From: Kribbella steppae
GTDB lineage: Bacteria > Actinomycetota > Actinomycetes > Propionibacteriales > Kribbellaceae
DNA: 64,000 nucleotides
Assembly (NCBI RefSeq): GCF_004342025.1
Contig: NZ_SLWN01000006.1
Span: 434,001 to 498,000, forward strand
Reading direction: 5' to 3'
In this document: positions 42,396 through 52,571 of the stretch, piece after piece
Layout: the number at the start of each line of letters is the position of its first letter
Position numbering within the stretch: the stretch's first letter is position 1
The notes under the pieces: model-generated
What the model was told of the DNA's origin: nothing
The model's input: only the letters and a program-made list of their open reading frames with translations
Database searches by the model: none
Made by a program: the position numbers and the translations under genes

Positions 42396-43985
42396 ATGAA
42401 TCTCAACCGTCGCGACTTTCTCCGGATGGGCGGTGTGGCCGCGGCCGGAGCCGTCGCCGGATCAGCTCTCTCCGCAGCTCCCGCGTTCGCCGCGGAGATC
42501 GACTACACCGCCCGTACGACGTTCGACGACTGGGACCGGCTGTTCCAGCAGGGCGGACCGGGTCAGCCGGACCAGCCGAACGACAACACCAACGCCGACG
42601 GCCGGTCCGGCATGCTGGCCTGGAGTCAGTCGTATGTGCTGCTCGGGCTGATCCGGATGTACGAGACGTACCGCGACACGTATTACCTCGACCGGCTGAT
42701 CGACAACGTCGACCAGGTCCTCTCGGTCCGCGACAGCGAGCGCGGCGTCACCGACTACCGCGGGCTCTCGCTGCCGGCCTGGCGTGCCGATCACCCGTAC
42801 ACCACCGGCTACACGACTCTTGCCGATAGCAACGGTCATGCGGTGCTGGAGCTGCGGCAGGCGCTGCCGTACGCCGAGGACACCAAAGTGACCGTCACCG
42901 CCGGTTCCCGTGCGGATGCCTTCACGGTCCAGTTGGTGAACACCCAGGTGAATCGCACCGTCACGCTGACCGATCTCACCATGGATCCGGCGAGTCCGGA
43001 CTACGCGGTGAGCCGGATCTACACGGCGGCGCCGGGACCGTTGCAGCTGACTGCGCGAGATGTTTCAGGTGGTGCGGGGCTGGTCCCGGCGACAGGTGAG
43101 TTCCCGATGCTCACGAAGCCGGTGATCTTCGCCGTACACACCGGCATGATCACGTACCCGATCGCCAGCTTCGTCCGGATCGTAGGTGGTTCGCCAGTCC
43201 TGCAGGGACGGTACCGGACGAAGGCGGCCGAGTACCTCACCGCGTGCCGCGAGGCGGTCGCCGTACACGACTGGGAATACCGCGAGACGCCGGCAGGCGA
43301 GGGACATCTGATCTGGCCGAAGGAACAGCCGCTCGCGTACGACGGATGCGAGCAGCCGATCAACCAATCAGTCGGACTCGGCCAGACCCTGGTCGAGCTA
43401 GCGCTGGCCACCGGCGATCGCGGGTATCGGCGGAAGGTCGCCGCCATGTCGAAGATGTTCGCCGGGCAGCTGACGGTCGATGCGGGTGACGCGTACCAAT
43501 GGCGCTACTGGCCGATGGGCGGGCGCGTTTACGAGGGTTTCGCGAAGACTGGGTCGCCGGAGACGGACGTCTCGATCTTCACGCCTTCCGGTGGGCCGGC
43601 TCGGCAGTTCGAGGACATCAGCCATGGTGCGATCGATGTCGAGTTCGCGGTGCGCGCCTTCCGGGCTCGGCTCGGGTTCACCGGCCAGGACATGGCCCGG
43701 CTCGCCAGGACCTACACCCAGAACGTCGCAACCACCGATGCCGACGGGTTGCCCGCAATCCACACCACCGTCGCAGGTACGGCGATCGGGGCCGCGTCGG
43801 TCGCTCACCAAGCACCCCGCTGGATGCAGGCAACGCCGTGGGATCCAGGCGTGCACCAGCACAGCCTCGCGCTCTACAACCGCTACCAGCCGACCCCCGA
43901 AGTAGACGGCCAACAAGCCATCGGCTTCGGCTGGCTCCTGGCCAACGTCGCCTACCTGAACTGGGGCGCGAAGTACGCCCGATAG
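42396..43985 (+). CDS. Tat-exported protein with a possible alpha/alpha toroid fold
   Basis: 529 residues. The signal NRRDFLRMGGVAAAGAVAGS with twin Arg and APAFAA cleavage region marks Tat secretion. The mature protein begins IDYTARTTFDDWDRLFQQGG. Helix-rich segments (SQSYVLLGLIRMYETYRDTY, QSVGLGQTLVELALATGDRG, FEDISHGAIDVEFAVRAFRA) alternate with a beta-rich middle (DTKVTVTAGSRADAFTVQLV). That mix fits (alpha/alpha)6-barrel polysaccharide lyases or C5-epimerase-like proteins with an inserted beta domain. I cannot name the family with confidence. It stands alone, without importer or hydrolase neighbours. Confidence 0.7.
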   Translation: MNLNRRDFLRMGGVAAAGAVAGSALSAAPAFAAEIDYTARTTFDDWDRLFQQGGPGQPDQPNDNTNADGRSGMLAWSQSYVLLGLIRMYETYRDTYYLDRLIDNVDQVLSVRDSERGVTDYRGLSLPAWRADHPYTTGYTTLADSNGHAVLELRQALPYAEDTKVTVTAGSRADAFTVQLVNTQVNRTVTLTDLTMDPASPDYAVSRIYTAAPGPLQLTARDVSGGAGLVPATGEFPMLTKPVIFAVHTGMITYPIASFVRIVGGSPVLQGRYRTKAAEYLTACREAVAVHDWEYRETPAGEGHLIWPKEQPLAYDGCEQPINQSVGLGQTLVELALATGDRGYRRKVAAMSKMFAGQLTVDAGDAYQWRYWPMGGRVYEGFAKTGSPETDVSIFTPSGGPARQFEDISHGAIDVEFAVRAFRARLGFTGQDMARLARTYTQNVATTDADGLPAIHTTVAGTAIGAASVAHQAPRWMQATPWDPGVHQHSLALYNRYQPTPEVDGQQAIGFGWLLANVAYLNWGAKYAR

Positions 43986-44057
43986 CACTGACACTGCGCG
44001 ACGAGGCCAACTCGCCTTGCCTCATCTACGACCTCACGCGCGAGTAGGGTCGGGTGG

Positions 44058-44390
44058 GTGGCTGACTTTGTCATGCGGCGTTGGGATCTGACCCCGCATC
44101 CAGAACCTATGGCTCCGCTGCATGTCCATGACCGTGGCGACGAGGGGTTCGTCGTACTGTCCGGCGCGCTCGCGGTCACGCTCGGGCCCGAGGTACGGCA
44201 ACTCGGTCCCGGAGAGTTCGTCGTCGTACCCGCTGGGACAGCACACACCTTCGCGACGATCGGCGATCTGCCGACGTCGGTGCTGGTGACGATGACGCCC
44301 AACATCGACGCCCTGGTCCGTGAACTCCACCAGGTCCCCGACGACGAGCGCCCGCTGGTCTGGGCGCGCCACCATTCACGCGTGGTCTGA
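44058..44390 (+). CDS. Cupin-domain protein
   Basis: 110 residues from GTG. Single cupin barrel: MAPLHVHDRGDEGFVVLSGA near residues 16-35 supplies two His ligands and Glu, and LGPGEFVVVPAGTAHTFATI near 56-75 supplies the distal His. A metal-binding small-molecule enzyme or sensor is likely. No partner gene is evident; the following genes are set apart by about 50 bases. Confidence 0.88.
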   Translation: MADFVMRRWDLTPHPEPMAPLHVHDRGDEGFVVLSGALAVTLGPEVRQLGPGEFVVVPAGTAHTFATIGDLPTSVLVTMTPNIDALVRELHQVPDDERPLVWARHHSRVV

Positions 44391-44443
44391 TCGGCAACTT
44401 TGGTCCCCGCGGGCGCATCTACTAAGTGTCCAAGGGGGGCATC

Positions 44444-44620
44444 GTGAAGGCTTTTCACATCACCAGTACCGGCCATTTCCGTCTGCCGATCCGGACCGCG
44501 TGCTCGCAGGTCTCTCGGCCGCAGTTCCGGTGGGAGCGGTTGATGTCTCGGCGGTCAGGGGCGCCGACTCTGCATCGGTCGACTCTTTCCTGTCGGGTCC
44601 GGCTACGCGGTGAGTCGTGA
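44444..44620 (+). CDS. Small ORF overlapping the GNAT start; leader or gene relic
   Basis: A 58-codon frame opens with GTG (MKAFHITSTGHFRL) behind a strong AAGGGGGG (44432-44439) and ends in the GTGA that begins the GNAT gene, which is a coupling arrangement. The product resembles nothing I know. In the other frames the same DNA reads ADPDRVLAGLSAAVP and GSGYAVSRDGPWFRHRYD, which look more like real protein, so a frameshifted ancestor is also possible. Either an untidy leader ORF or a decayed domain. Confidence 0.4.
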   Translation: MKAFHITSTGHFRLPIRTACSQVSRPQFRWERLMSRRSGAPTLHRSTLSCRVRLRGES

Positions 44621-45159
44621 CGGGCCTTGGTTTCGCCACCGGTACGACGTACCACCGGATGCGCATCGATCACACCGGACCGGTCGCCGCCGCGAAGGTG
44701 CCGGCGGACATCGTGGTACGTCGAGGCGCCTTCGATGACGCCAGCCGCCGCGCAGCTCATGGCGTCCTGATCGCCAGCTTCCGCGGTCAGTTCGGCTTCG
44801 TCCCCCGCCCGCACGAGGTGTGGATCGAGGAACGCGAGGCCCGCGCGACGTTCGACTGGTCCCAGCTCACGGTGCTCGAGGTCAACCGGCGCGCGGTCGC
44901 GATCCGCGCCTGCAGCGACGAGTACGTCGAAACCGAGAACTGCGGCTACATCGACATGCTCGGCGTGGTGGAGAGGTTCCGAGGCCGTGGACTGGCCACG
45001 TTCCTCCTGCACGACGCCTTCGCCCTCGACGCAGCCGCCGGCCGAACCGGCACGATCGTCCACGTCGACACCAATACCCCCACCCACGCCCTCCGCCTCT
45101 ACCATTCAGCCGGCATGACCACCTCCACCGCCCCGCGCCGCACCCTCCCCGTCACCTAG
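44617..45159 (+). CDS. GNAT-family N-acetyltransferase, probably missing its N-terminal part
   Basis: 180 residues from GTG at 44617; an ATG at 44656 is an alternative. The start reads TYHRMRIDHTGPVAAAKVPA, the linker usually found between two GNAT domains. The rest is one GNAT domain: VLEVNRRAVAIRACSDEYVE, GYIDMLGVVERFRGRGLATF (acetyl-CoA loop RGRGLA) and HALRLYHSAGM. It looks like the second half of a two-domain (MshD-like) acetyltransferase that lost its first domain. One intact domain may still work. Confidence 0.75.
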   Translation: MTGLGFATGTTYHRMRIDHTGPVAAAKVPADIVVRRGAFDDASRRAAHGVLIASFRGQFGFVPRPHEVWIEEREARATFDWSQLTVLEVNRRAVAIRACSDEYVETENCGYIDMLGVVERFRGRGLATFLLHDAFALDAAAGRTGTIVHVDTNTPTHALRLYHSAGMTTSTAPRRTLPVT

Positions 45160-45258
45160 AACCGCCTCACGCCATTCCTGGTTGACTCAGCCGACCCGAC
45201 ACAGCTACGGAAAGTGACGGGAGGGGTTGATCGGGGGTGGGCGTGGCATGATCTTGGG

Positions 45259-45699
45259 GTGGCTGGGGTGAAGGATCTGCGGGACCTTGCGTTGTTGCGG
45301 CGGGTGAAGGACCGGATCGATCGGGAGTACGCGCAGCCGTTGGACGTCGAGGCGCTGGCGCGTGGGGTGAACATGTCGGCGGGACACCTGAGCCGGCAGT
45401 TCAAGCTTGCGTACGGCGAGGCGCCGTACAGCTATCTGATGACGCGGCGGATCGAGCGCGCGATGGCGCTGCTGCGGATCGGCGAGCTGAGTGTGACCGA
45501 CATCTGCTTCGCGGTCGGCTGCTCATCGCTCGGGACCTTCAGCACCCGGTTCACCGAGCTCGTCGGCGTACCGCCCAGCGTGTACCGGGAGCAGGAGGAG
45601 GCGCGCTCGACGGAGGGCATCCCGGCGTGCCTGGCGAAACAGGTCACCAGACCGATCAGGAATCGAGAAGCGCCGCCCACCGAGCGACAACTAGCGTGA
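45259..45699 (+). CDS. AraC-type helix-turn-helix regulator (DNA-binding domain only)
   Basis: 146 residues from a GTG at 45259. It consists almost solely of the AraC DNA-binding domain: YAQPLDVEALARGVNMSAGH, SRQFKLAYGEAPYSYLMTRR, LSVTDICFAVGCSSLGTFST, RFTELVGVPPSVYRE, plus a basic tail. No sensor domain is present. Its last bases overlap the GTG of a VOC gene (GTGA), so both are on one coupled transcript. This AraC/VOC pairing is common in actinobacteria. Confidence 0.9.
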   Translation: MAGVKDLRDLALLRRVKDRIDREYAQPLDVEALARGVNMSAGHLSRQFKLAYGEAPYSYLMTRRIERAMALLRIGELSVTDICFAVGCSSLGTFSTRFTELVGVPPSVYREQEEARSTEGIPACLAKQVTRPIRNREAPPTERQLA

Positions 45700-46115
45700 G
45701 CGACATGGACATCACCATTCAGCAGACCTACTTACCGCACAACGATCCGGACGCCGCCGTGGCCTTCTACCGCGACGTCCTCGGCTTCGAGGTCCGTATG
45801 GACGTCGGGTACGAGGGGAAGCGCTGGATCACCGTCGGCCCGGTCGGCCAGCCCGTGTCGATCGTGCTCTACCCGCCGGACGCCACCCCGGGTCTCACCG
45901 ACGACGAGCTCCGCACGGTCGTCGAGATGATGGCCAAGGGCACCTACGCCAGCATCAACCTGGGAACCCCCGATCTCGACGCCACGTTCGCGAAGATCGA
46001 GGCGACCGACGCCGAGGTGGTTCAGGAGCCGACCGACCAGCCGTACGGTGTCCGGGACTGCGCGTTCCGTGACCCCTCGGGCAACATGATCCGCATCGCT
46101 CAGAAGGCCGGCTGA
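45696..46115 (+). CDS. VOC-family (glyoxalase-like) protein coupled to an AraC gene
   Basis: 139 residues from GTG overlapping the AraC stop; an ATG at 45705 is an alternative. VOC elements: QTYLPHNDPDAAVAFYRDVL, PVSIVLYPPDATPGLTDDEL, DLDATFAKIEATDAEVVQEP and RDCAFRDPSGNMIRIAQKAG with the usual terminal Arg-Asp-Pro-Ser-Gly-Asn. It probably binds or isomerises a small molecule sensed with the upstream regulator. A strong hairpin follows. Confidence 0.9.
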   Translation: MSDMDITIQQTYLPHNDPDAAVAFYRDVLGFEVRMDVGYEGKRWITVGPVGQPVSIVLYPPDATPGLTDDELRTVVEMMAKGTYASINLGTPDLDATFAKIEATDAEVVQEPTDQPYGVRDCAFRDPSGNMIRIAQKAG

Positions 46116-46132
46116 CCGCAGCTTCCCCGAGT

Positions 46133-46157
46133 TGAGGCGCGAGAACCCCGCGCCTCA
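46133..46157 (+). terminator. Hairpin after the VOC gene
   Basis: TGAGGCGCG (46133-46141) and CGCGCCTCA (46149-46157) form a perfect 9-base stem with a 7-base loop. It starts 18 bases after the VOC stop codon. No T tract follows, as is usual for actinobacterial terminators. Confidence 0.7.
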
Positions 46158-46298
46158 GCCGGGCGCGCCGCGATCGCCGACAGCAGAACCGGAACCGACC
46201 TCGGCGAGCCGGAAGAACGCCGCGAAGCTGGTTAAATCGAGCCACGCGCCGATGGGGGGCCAGACACGCGGTCCCCGCCCCACAGATGGAGACCCACG

Positions 46299-48689
<2,391 letters not shown>

Positions 48690-48690
48690 G

Positions 48691-48717
48691 AGGTTGACCC
48701 TGACGCAGGGTCAACCT
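48691..48717. terminator. Perfect 12-base stem after the UvrA-like gene
   Basis: AGGTTGACCCTG (48691-48702), ACG loop, CAGGGTCAACCT (48706-48717). It begins one base after the UvrA-like stop. A terminator is the simple view. However, TTGACC inside a long dyad is also the form of MerR-family spacer operators, and a small ORF starts 7 bases later. So it could equally be promoter DNA of a lost gene. Confidence 0.7.
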
Positions 48718-48723
48718 CCCAGC

Positions 48724-48843
48724 ATGGTCGGCATGACCACAACAACCAATGCGATCGGCGCCGACCTGAGCTGGCAGCTCCACAGCACGCTTCCAGCCGA
48801 CTACCGGGCTGGGTTTCTGGTTCACTGGCGGGCATGGGGCTAA
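48724..48843 (+). CDS. 39-residue orphan ORF
   Basis: ATG at 48724 (second ATG at 48733) after the long dyad. The product begins MVGMTTTTNAIGADLSWQLH and ends overlapping the start of the AraC-type gene by 10 bases. It has no recognisable family; the end RAGFLVHWRAWG is probably just sequence ahead of the next gene. It may be a remnant 5' end of a MerR-regulated gene, or nothing. Confidence 0.25.
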   Translation: MVGMTTTTNAIGADLSWQLHSTLPADYRAGFLVHWRAWG

Positions 48844-49523
48844 GCAGTCGGATCGTCAGCGTGCCGGACGGGCCGCTGGCTCGGATCTGGACTGCGGAAT
48901 GCGACAGTCCGACCGCCTTCAGTTCGCTCGCCGCGGTCGGTCCGGGGATCGGGTGTGCGCGGATCGGCGGGCGCTGGGCGGTGCACCTTCGCGGGCCGGC
49001 GACGAAGGCGACTCCAGCGATCTGCTCGGCTGACTCGGAGTACTTCGGTGCTGACTTCCGCCTGGGGGCGTACCTGCCGATGTTCCTGCCCAGCCGGCTG
49101 ATCGATTTCCAGGACGCGGTGCTGCCGTCCCTGCCGGACGGCCGGATTCTGCTGGACGGACTGGCCTGGGAGATGCCGACCCCGCAGAACCTCGACGTCT
49201 TCGTCGACCGTCTCGAGCGCGCCGGTCTGCTGGTCTTCGATCCGCTGATCGACGAGTTGCGGCACGATGTCGCCGTACGCGGTCTGCCGGAACGAACGGC
49301 GCAGAGCCGGTTCGTGCGCGCGGTCGGCGTACCGCGGCGAACGCTGCAACTGATCGAGCGAGCGAGGCACGCGGTGCAGCTGTTGCGCGCGGGTGCGGCG
49401 ATCGCGGACGTTGTCTCAGATGCGGGGTACTACGACCAGGCGCACCTGACCCGGCAGTTGCGCCGGTTGATCGGTCACACCCCGGCAGAGGTAGCGCGGG
49501 GGAGCGTGGTCCTGGGCTTGTGA
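48834..49523 (+). CDS. AraC-family regulator (DUF6597-like N-terminus)
   Basis: 229 residues. The N-terminal half (SSRIVSVPDGPLARIWTAEC, GGRWAVHLRGPATKATPAIC) resembles the ligand-binding part of short AraC proteins that begin with DUF6597. The C-terminal helix-turn-helix is shorter and diverged: RFVRAVGVPRRTLQLIERAR, then VVSDAGYYDQAHLTRQLRRL and GHTPAEVARG. It precedes a RibD-C gene by 52 bases on the same strand, likely its target. Confidence 0.85.
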   Translation: MGLSSRIVSVPDGPLARIWTAECDSPTAFSSLAAVGPGIGCARIGGRWAVHLRGPATKATPAICSADSEYFGADFRLGAYLPMFLPSRLIDFQDAVLPSLPDGRILLDGLAWEMPTPQNLDVFVDRLERAGLLVFDPLIDELRHDVAVRGLPERTAQSRFVRAVGVPRRTLQLIERARHAVQLLRAGAAIADVVSDAGYYDQAHLTRQLRRLIGHTPAEVARGSVVLGL

Positions 49524-49575
49524 CCTGCGTTTCGGTACAAGACAGGCGCTGACCACGGTCGGTACGTTCCCCGCC

Positions 49576-50106
49576 ATGAAGCTGATCGAATCGACGTACA
49601 TCTCCCTTGACGGGATGGTTTCCGGCGAGAGTTTCTGGGGCGCTCAGATGAGCTTCCAGGATGACAACCACGTCGAGTACGCCGGGAAGCTGCTCGACTC
49701 CGCCGATGCACTGCTGCTCGGACGGGCAACCTACGAGGCCTTTGCCGGCTCCTGGCCGAGCCGGACCGGCGTACTGGCCGAGAAGCTCAACCCGCTGCCG
49801 AAGTACGTCGCCTCACGCACGCTGACCGACGCGACCTGGAACGCCGAGATCCTGCCCGGCGACGCCGTGGACGCGGTTGCCGAACTCAAAGCCTCTCGCG
49901 AAGGCACGCTACTCAAGTACGGCACCGGCTCTTTCAGCCGTGCGCTCCTGGAAGCCGGCCACCTCGACGAACTCCACCTCTGGCTCTTCCCCTTCATCGC
50001 CGGCTCCGGCGACACTCTGCTCCCCGAGCTCCCGACAACCCACCTCAACCTGGCCGAAGTAACCAAGGTCGGTAACGGCGTCGTAGTCCTCACGTACACA
50101 CCTTGA
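49576..50106 (+). CDS. RibD C-terminal-like (dihydrofolate reductase family) protein
   Basis: 176 residues. It opens MKLIESTYISLDGMVSGESF and contains ALLLGRATYEAF, KYVASRTL and LLKYGTGSFSRALLEAGHLD. The C-terminal LWLFPFIAGSGDTLLPEL matches the RibD-C NADPH-binding fold. It follows an AraC regulator that may control it. Substrate is unknown. The next gene starts 16 bases later on the same strand but belongs to another family. Confidence 0.9.
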   Translation: MKLIESTYISLDGMVSGESFWGAQMSFQDDNHVEYAGKLLDSADALLLGRATYEAFAGSWPSRTGVLAEKLNPLPKYVASRTLTDATWNAEILPGDAVDAVAELKASREGTLLKYGTGSFSRALLEAGHLDELHLWLFPFIAGSGDTLLPELPTTHLNLAEVTKVGNGVVVLTYTP

Positions 50107-50122
50107 AACGTAAGGTTGACGA

Positions 50123-51034
50123 GTGGCTGAGCCTGAGCTGATCGAGTCGACGGGGGATCGAGAGTGCGACCGGATCGCTCAGGGCGTGATCGGCATCTTC
50201 GAGACGGCCTTTCCCGGCAGGGTGCGCGGCTTCTATCTGCGTGGCAGTCATGCCAGCGGCACCAGCATTGACGGCAGTGACCTCGACCTGTTCATCGTGT
50301 TCAAAGACCGCTTCACCGACGGCGCCGAGTTTGACCGAGCCCGGGCCCTGAGCAACCACTGTGCCCGGCTCACACCGATGCTGCTGGAGGTGATCCTGGT
50401 CGGCGAACGTGGTCTTCGCCAACCCGACGGCGTCGGCGCTGCCCTGAACCTCAAGCTCGCCACGCGACTCCTGTACGGCGAGGACATCCGCCCGGACCTC
50501 CCGTCGTTCGACGCCGACACCTACGTCCGCTCCGTCGTACACACGCCGTACCTGAGCTACACCTTTCCGGTCCAGCGTCACAACGGCCCACTCGTCTATC
50601 CACTCGACCACATCGATCCTGACGGCCCGTTCTTCGGCTTCGACCAGTGCACGGACGGCGCCGATCAGCCCAGCACCAAGTTGCTCATCGCAACGGTCGG
50701 CTGGACAGCCACGGCGATCATCGCGCTCCACAGCGGCCAGTACGTCAGGGACAAAGCAGCATGCGTCGAGCTCTACCAGAAGCACGTCGCCGACCAATGG
50801 ACCGACCTGGTCACCCAGGTGCACGACCTGTGTCGCAACCGCTGGCACTACCAGCTTCCGTCGCGCGCTGCCGACAGGCAGACCCTCCGCGACCTGTGCC
50901 ACCGCACACTGGACTTCCAGAACCACTTCCTCGAGCTGTATCGGGAGTATCAGCTCGCCGAATTCGCATCTGGCGACTCTGACCGACAGCAACTCGCGTC
51001 CCAGCGATTGACGCAGGTCGTCTTCCCCTCATGA
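50123..51034 (+). CDS. Nucleotidyltransferase-like protein
   Basis: 303 residues. The polymerase-beta-type active site is visible: YLRGSHASGTSIDGSDLDLF near residues 38-57 gives the GS and D-x-D, and MLLEVILVGE near 93 holds a possible third acid. The helical C-terminal half is like aminoglycoside nucleotidyltransferases. Several such proteins inactivate antibiotics, but many do not. It is convergent with the WYL regulator, with a 6-base overlap. Confidence 0.82.
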   Translation: MAEPELIESTGDRECDRIAQGVIGIFETAFPGRVRGFYLRGSHASGTSIDGSDLDLFIVFKDRFTDGAEFDRARALSNHCARLTPMLLEVILVGERGLRQPDGVGAALNLKLATRLLYGEDIRPDLPSFDADTYVRSVVHTPYLSYTFPVQRHNGPLVYPLDHIDPDGPFFGFDQCTDGADQPSTKLLIATVGWTATAIIALHSGQYVRDKAACVELYQKHVADQWTDLVTQVHDLCRNRWHYQLPSRAADRQTLRDLCHRTLDFQNHFLELYREYQLAEFASGDSDRQQLASQRLTQVVFPS

Positions 51035-52018
51035 CTCCTTCCGGGCCGGGTCCGGTGAGTCCGTTGCACCGGCCGACAGCAGTCGATCCGCCAGCACTCG
51101 ACAGCGACTCCTGAGTTCCGGAGGGTCGAGCACCTCGAAGTCGTGCCCCAGCAGGAGCACATGCATGAGCGCGAAGTCGAGACTGCCGGCCCCGCTCAGC
51201 ACCTCGCAGTGCTCACTCCCACGCGGCTGTACGACGGCCGCCGACGCCGGAATCTGCGCACGCACCGTCTCGGCCGGGGCTTGCACGAGGAAGCGTGCCT
51301 GGTGCGGGTATACCCGACTCGCCACACCCTCCTGCACGAACGTCGCCGCATCGGGCGCCTCGCGCGGCCGGAAGCGCCAGGTCCGGGCAGCTACCTCGCT
51401 CATTCGGTCGACGCGGAAGCTCCGCCAGTCGTCGCGATCAAGGTCGTAGGAGAAGAGGTACCAGCGCCGGTCCGAGGCGACCAGGCGATACGGCTCGACC
51501 CGGCGCCGTCGTACCTCGCTCCCGGACGGGTAGTCGAAGTCAGCTTCTACCTCGTCGCGGCAGGCTCTGACCAGCGTCATGAGTACGTCGGGGTCGATCG
51601 TCGTACGGCTTCCGCTCATGGACTCCACCGAGCCGGAGAGCGCGCGCACCAAGCTCCGCAGCCGGATGGGCAGCACCCGGTCGAGCTTGGTCAGCGCCCG
51701 CACCGCGGCATCGCCGGCCCCGGCCACCGCGCCACCTGCGCCGGCGAGCAGCGAGACCGCCGTGGCGATCGCCTCTTCGTCGTCGAGAAGCAGCGGCGGC
51801 AGATCCTGACCCGGGCCGAGTTGGTACCCGCCGCCGACGCCCTGGCTGGCGTGCACCGGGTAGCCGAGTGTGCGAAGACGCTCGACGTCCCGCCGTACCG
51901 TGCGTGGCGTGACGCCGAGCCGGTCGGCGAGTTCGGGGCCGGTCCAGACCTGGCGCTGCTGCAGGAGGCCGAGCAGGGTGAGGACCCGCTCCGTCGTACC
52001 CCGCTCATCACCGCCCAT
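51029..52018 (-). CDS. WYL-domain transcriptional regulator (YafY-like)
   Basis: 329 residues. A helix-turn-helix N-terminus (LTLLGLLQQRQVWTGPELAD, VTPRTVRRDVERLRTLGYPV) is followed by the WYL domain: VEPYRLVASDRRWYLFSYDL near 175 with the W-Y-L residues, and a WCX-like C-terminus (VVQPRGSEHCEVLSGAGSLD). Such regulators sense small molecules. It is divergent from a VOC gene with an 8-base-arm palindrome between, its likely operator. Confidence 0.92.
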   Translation of the reverse strand: MGGDERGTTERVLTLLGLLQQRQVWTGPELADRLGVTPRTVRRDVERLRTLGYPVHASQGVGGGYQLGPGQDLPPLLLDDEEAIATAVSLLAGAGGAVAGAGDAAVRALTKLDRVLPIRLRSLVRALSGSVESMSGSRTTIDPDVLMTLVRACRDEVEADFDYPSGSEVRRRRVEPYRLVASDRRWYLFSYDLDRDDWRSFRVDRMSEVAARTWRFRPREAPDAATFVQEGVASRVYPHQARFLVQAPAETVRAQIPASAAVVQPRGSEHCEVLSGAGSLDFALMHVLLLGHDFEVLDPPELRSRCRVLADRLLSAGATDSPDPARKES

Positions 52019-52037
52019 GCGACCAGCCTGCCAGAGA

Positions 52038-52060
52038 TAGCGGACCGAGTCTGTCCGCTA
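52038..52060. promoter_or_regulatory. Palindromic operator between the WYL regulator and VOC gene
   Basis: TAGCGGAC (52038-52045), 7-base spacer, GTCCGCTA (52053-52060): perfect 8-base arms in the 91-base divergent gap. This is the form and position expected for a YafY-type WYL regulator site controlling both genes. The core GCGGAC/GTCCGC is shared with the palindrome at 61281-61302. Confidence 0.75.
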
Positions 52061-52109
52061 GGGGTGCGAGAGTGGTCGTAACGAACCCGAGGACGAATGG
52101 AGCACTCCG

Positions 52110-52571
52110 ATGAGCCGGCAGATCCAGGTCACCTTCGACGCCCACGACCCGCGAGCGCTGTCGTACTTCTGGCGCGACGTGCTGGGCTACGTCCACCCCG
52201 GCCCGCCCGGCGTCGAGGTGCCGGAGGGCACCGACCCGCTGGACGCGTGGGACGAGTTCCTCGAGCAGATCGGCGCACCGGAGGAGGAGCGCAACTCGAG
52301 ATCAGCCATCGAGGACCCGGACGGGGAGGGCCCGCGGGTGTTCTTCCAGCAGGTGCCGGAAGACAAGGTCGCCAAGAACCGCGTCCACCTCGATGTCCGT
52401 GCGGCCCCCGGACTACAGGGAGACGAGCGGATGGCGGCGCTCGAGGCCGAGTGCGATCGACTCGTCGCGCTGGGAGCGAAGCGCGTACGCCGCTTCGATC
52501 CCGCCCCACCCATGGCCTTCGGCACCATCACGATGACCGACCCCGAGGGCAACGAGTTCTGCCTGGACTAA
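52110..52571 (+). CDS. VOC-family protein, target of the WYL regulator
   Basis: 153 residues. VOC motifs: IQVTFDAHDPRALSYFWRDV at the start, AKNRVHLDVRAAPGLQGDER in the middle, and FGTITMTDPEGNEFCLD at the end. This is the glyoxalase-like branch often adjacent to WYL regulators, whose physiological substrate is unknown. The stop overlaps the convergent methyltransferase gene by 4 bases. Confidence 0.9.
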   Translation: MSRQIQVTFDAHDPRALSYFWRDVLGYVHPGPPGVEVPEGTDPLDAWDEFLEQIGAPEEERNSRSAIEDPDGEGPRVFFQQVPEDKVAKNRVHLDVRAAPGLQGDERMAALEAECDRLVALGAKRVRRFDPAPPMAFGTITMTDPEGNEFCLD

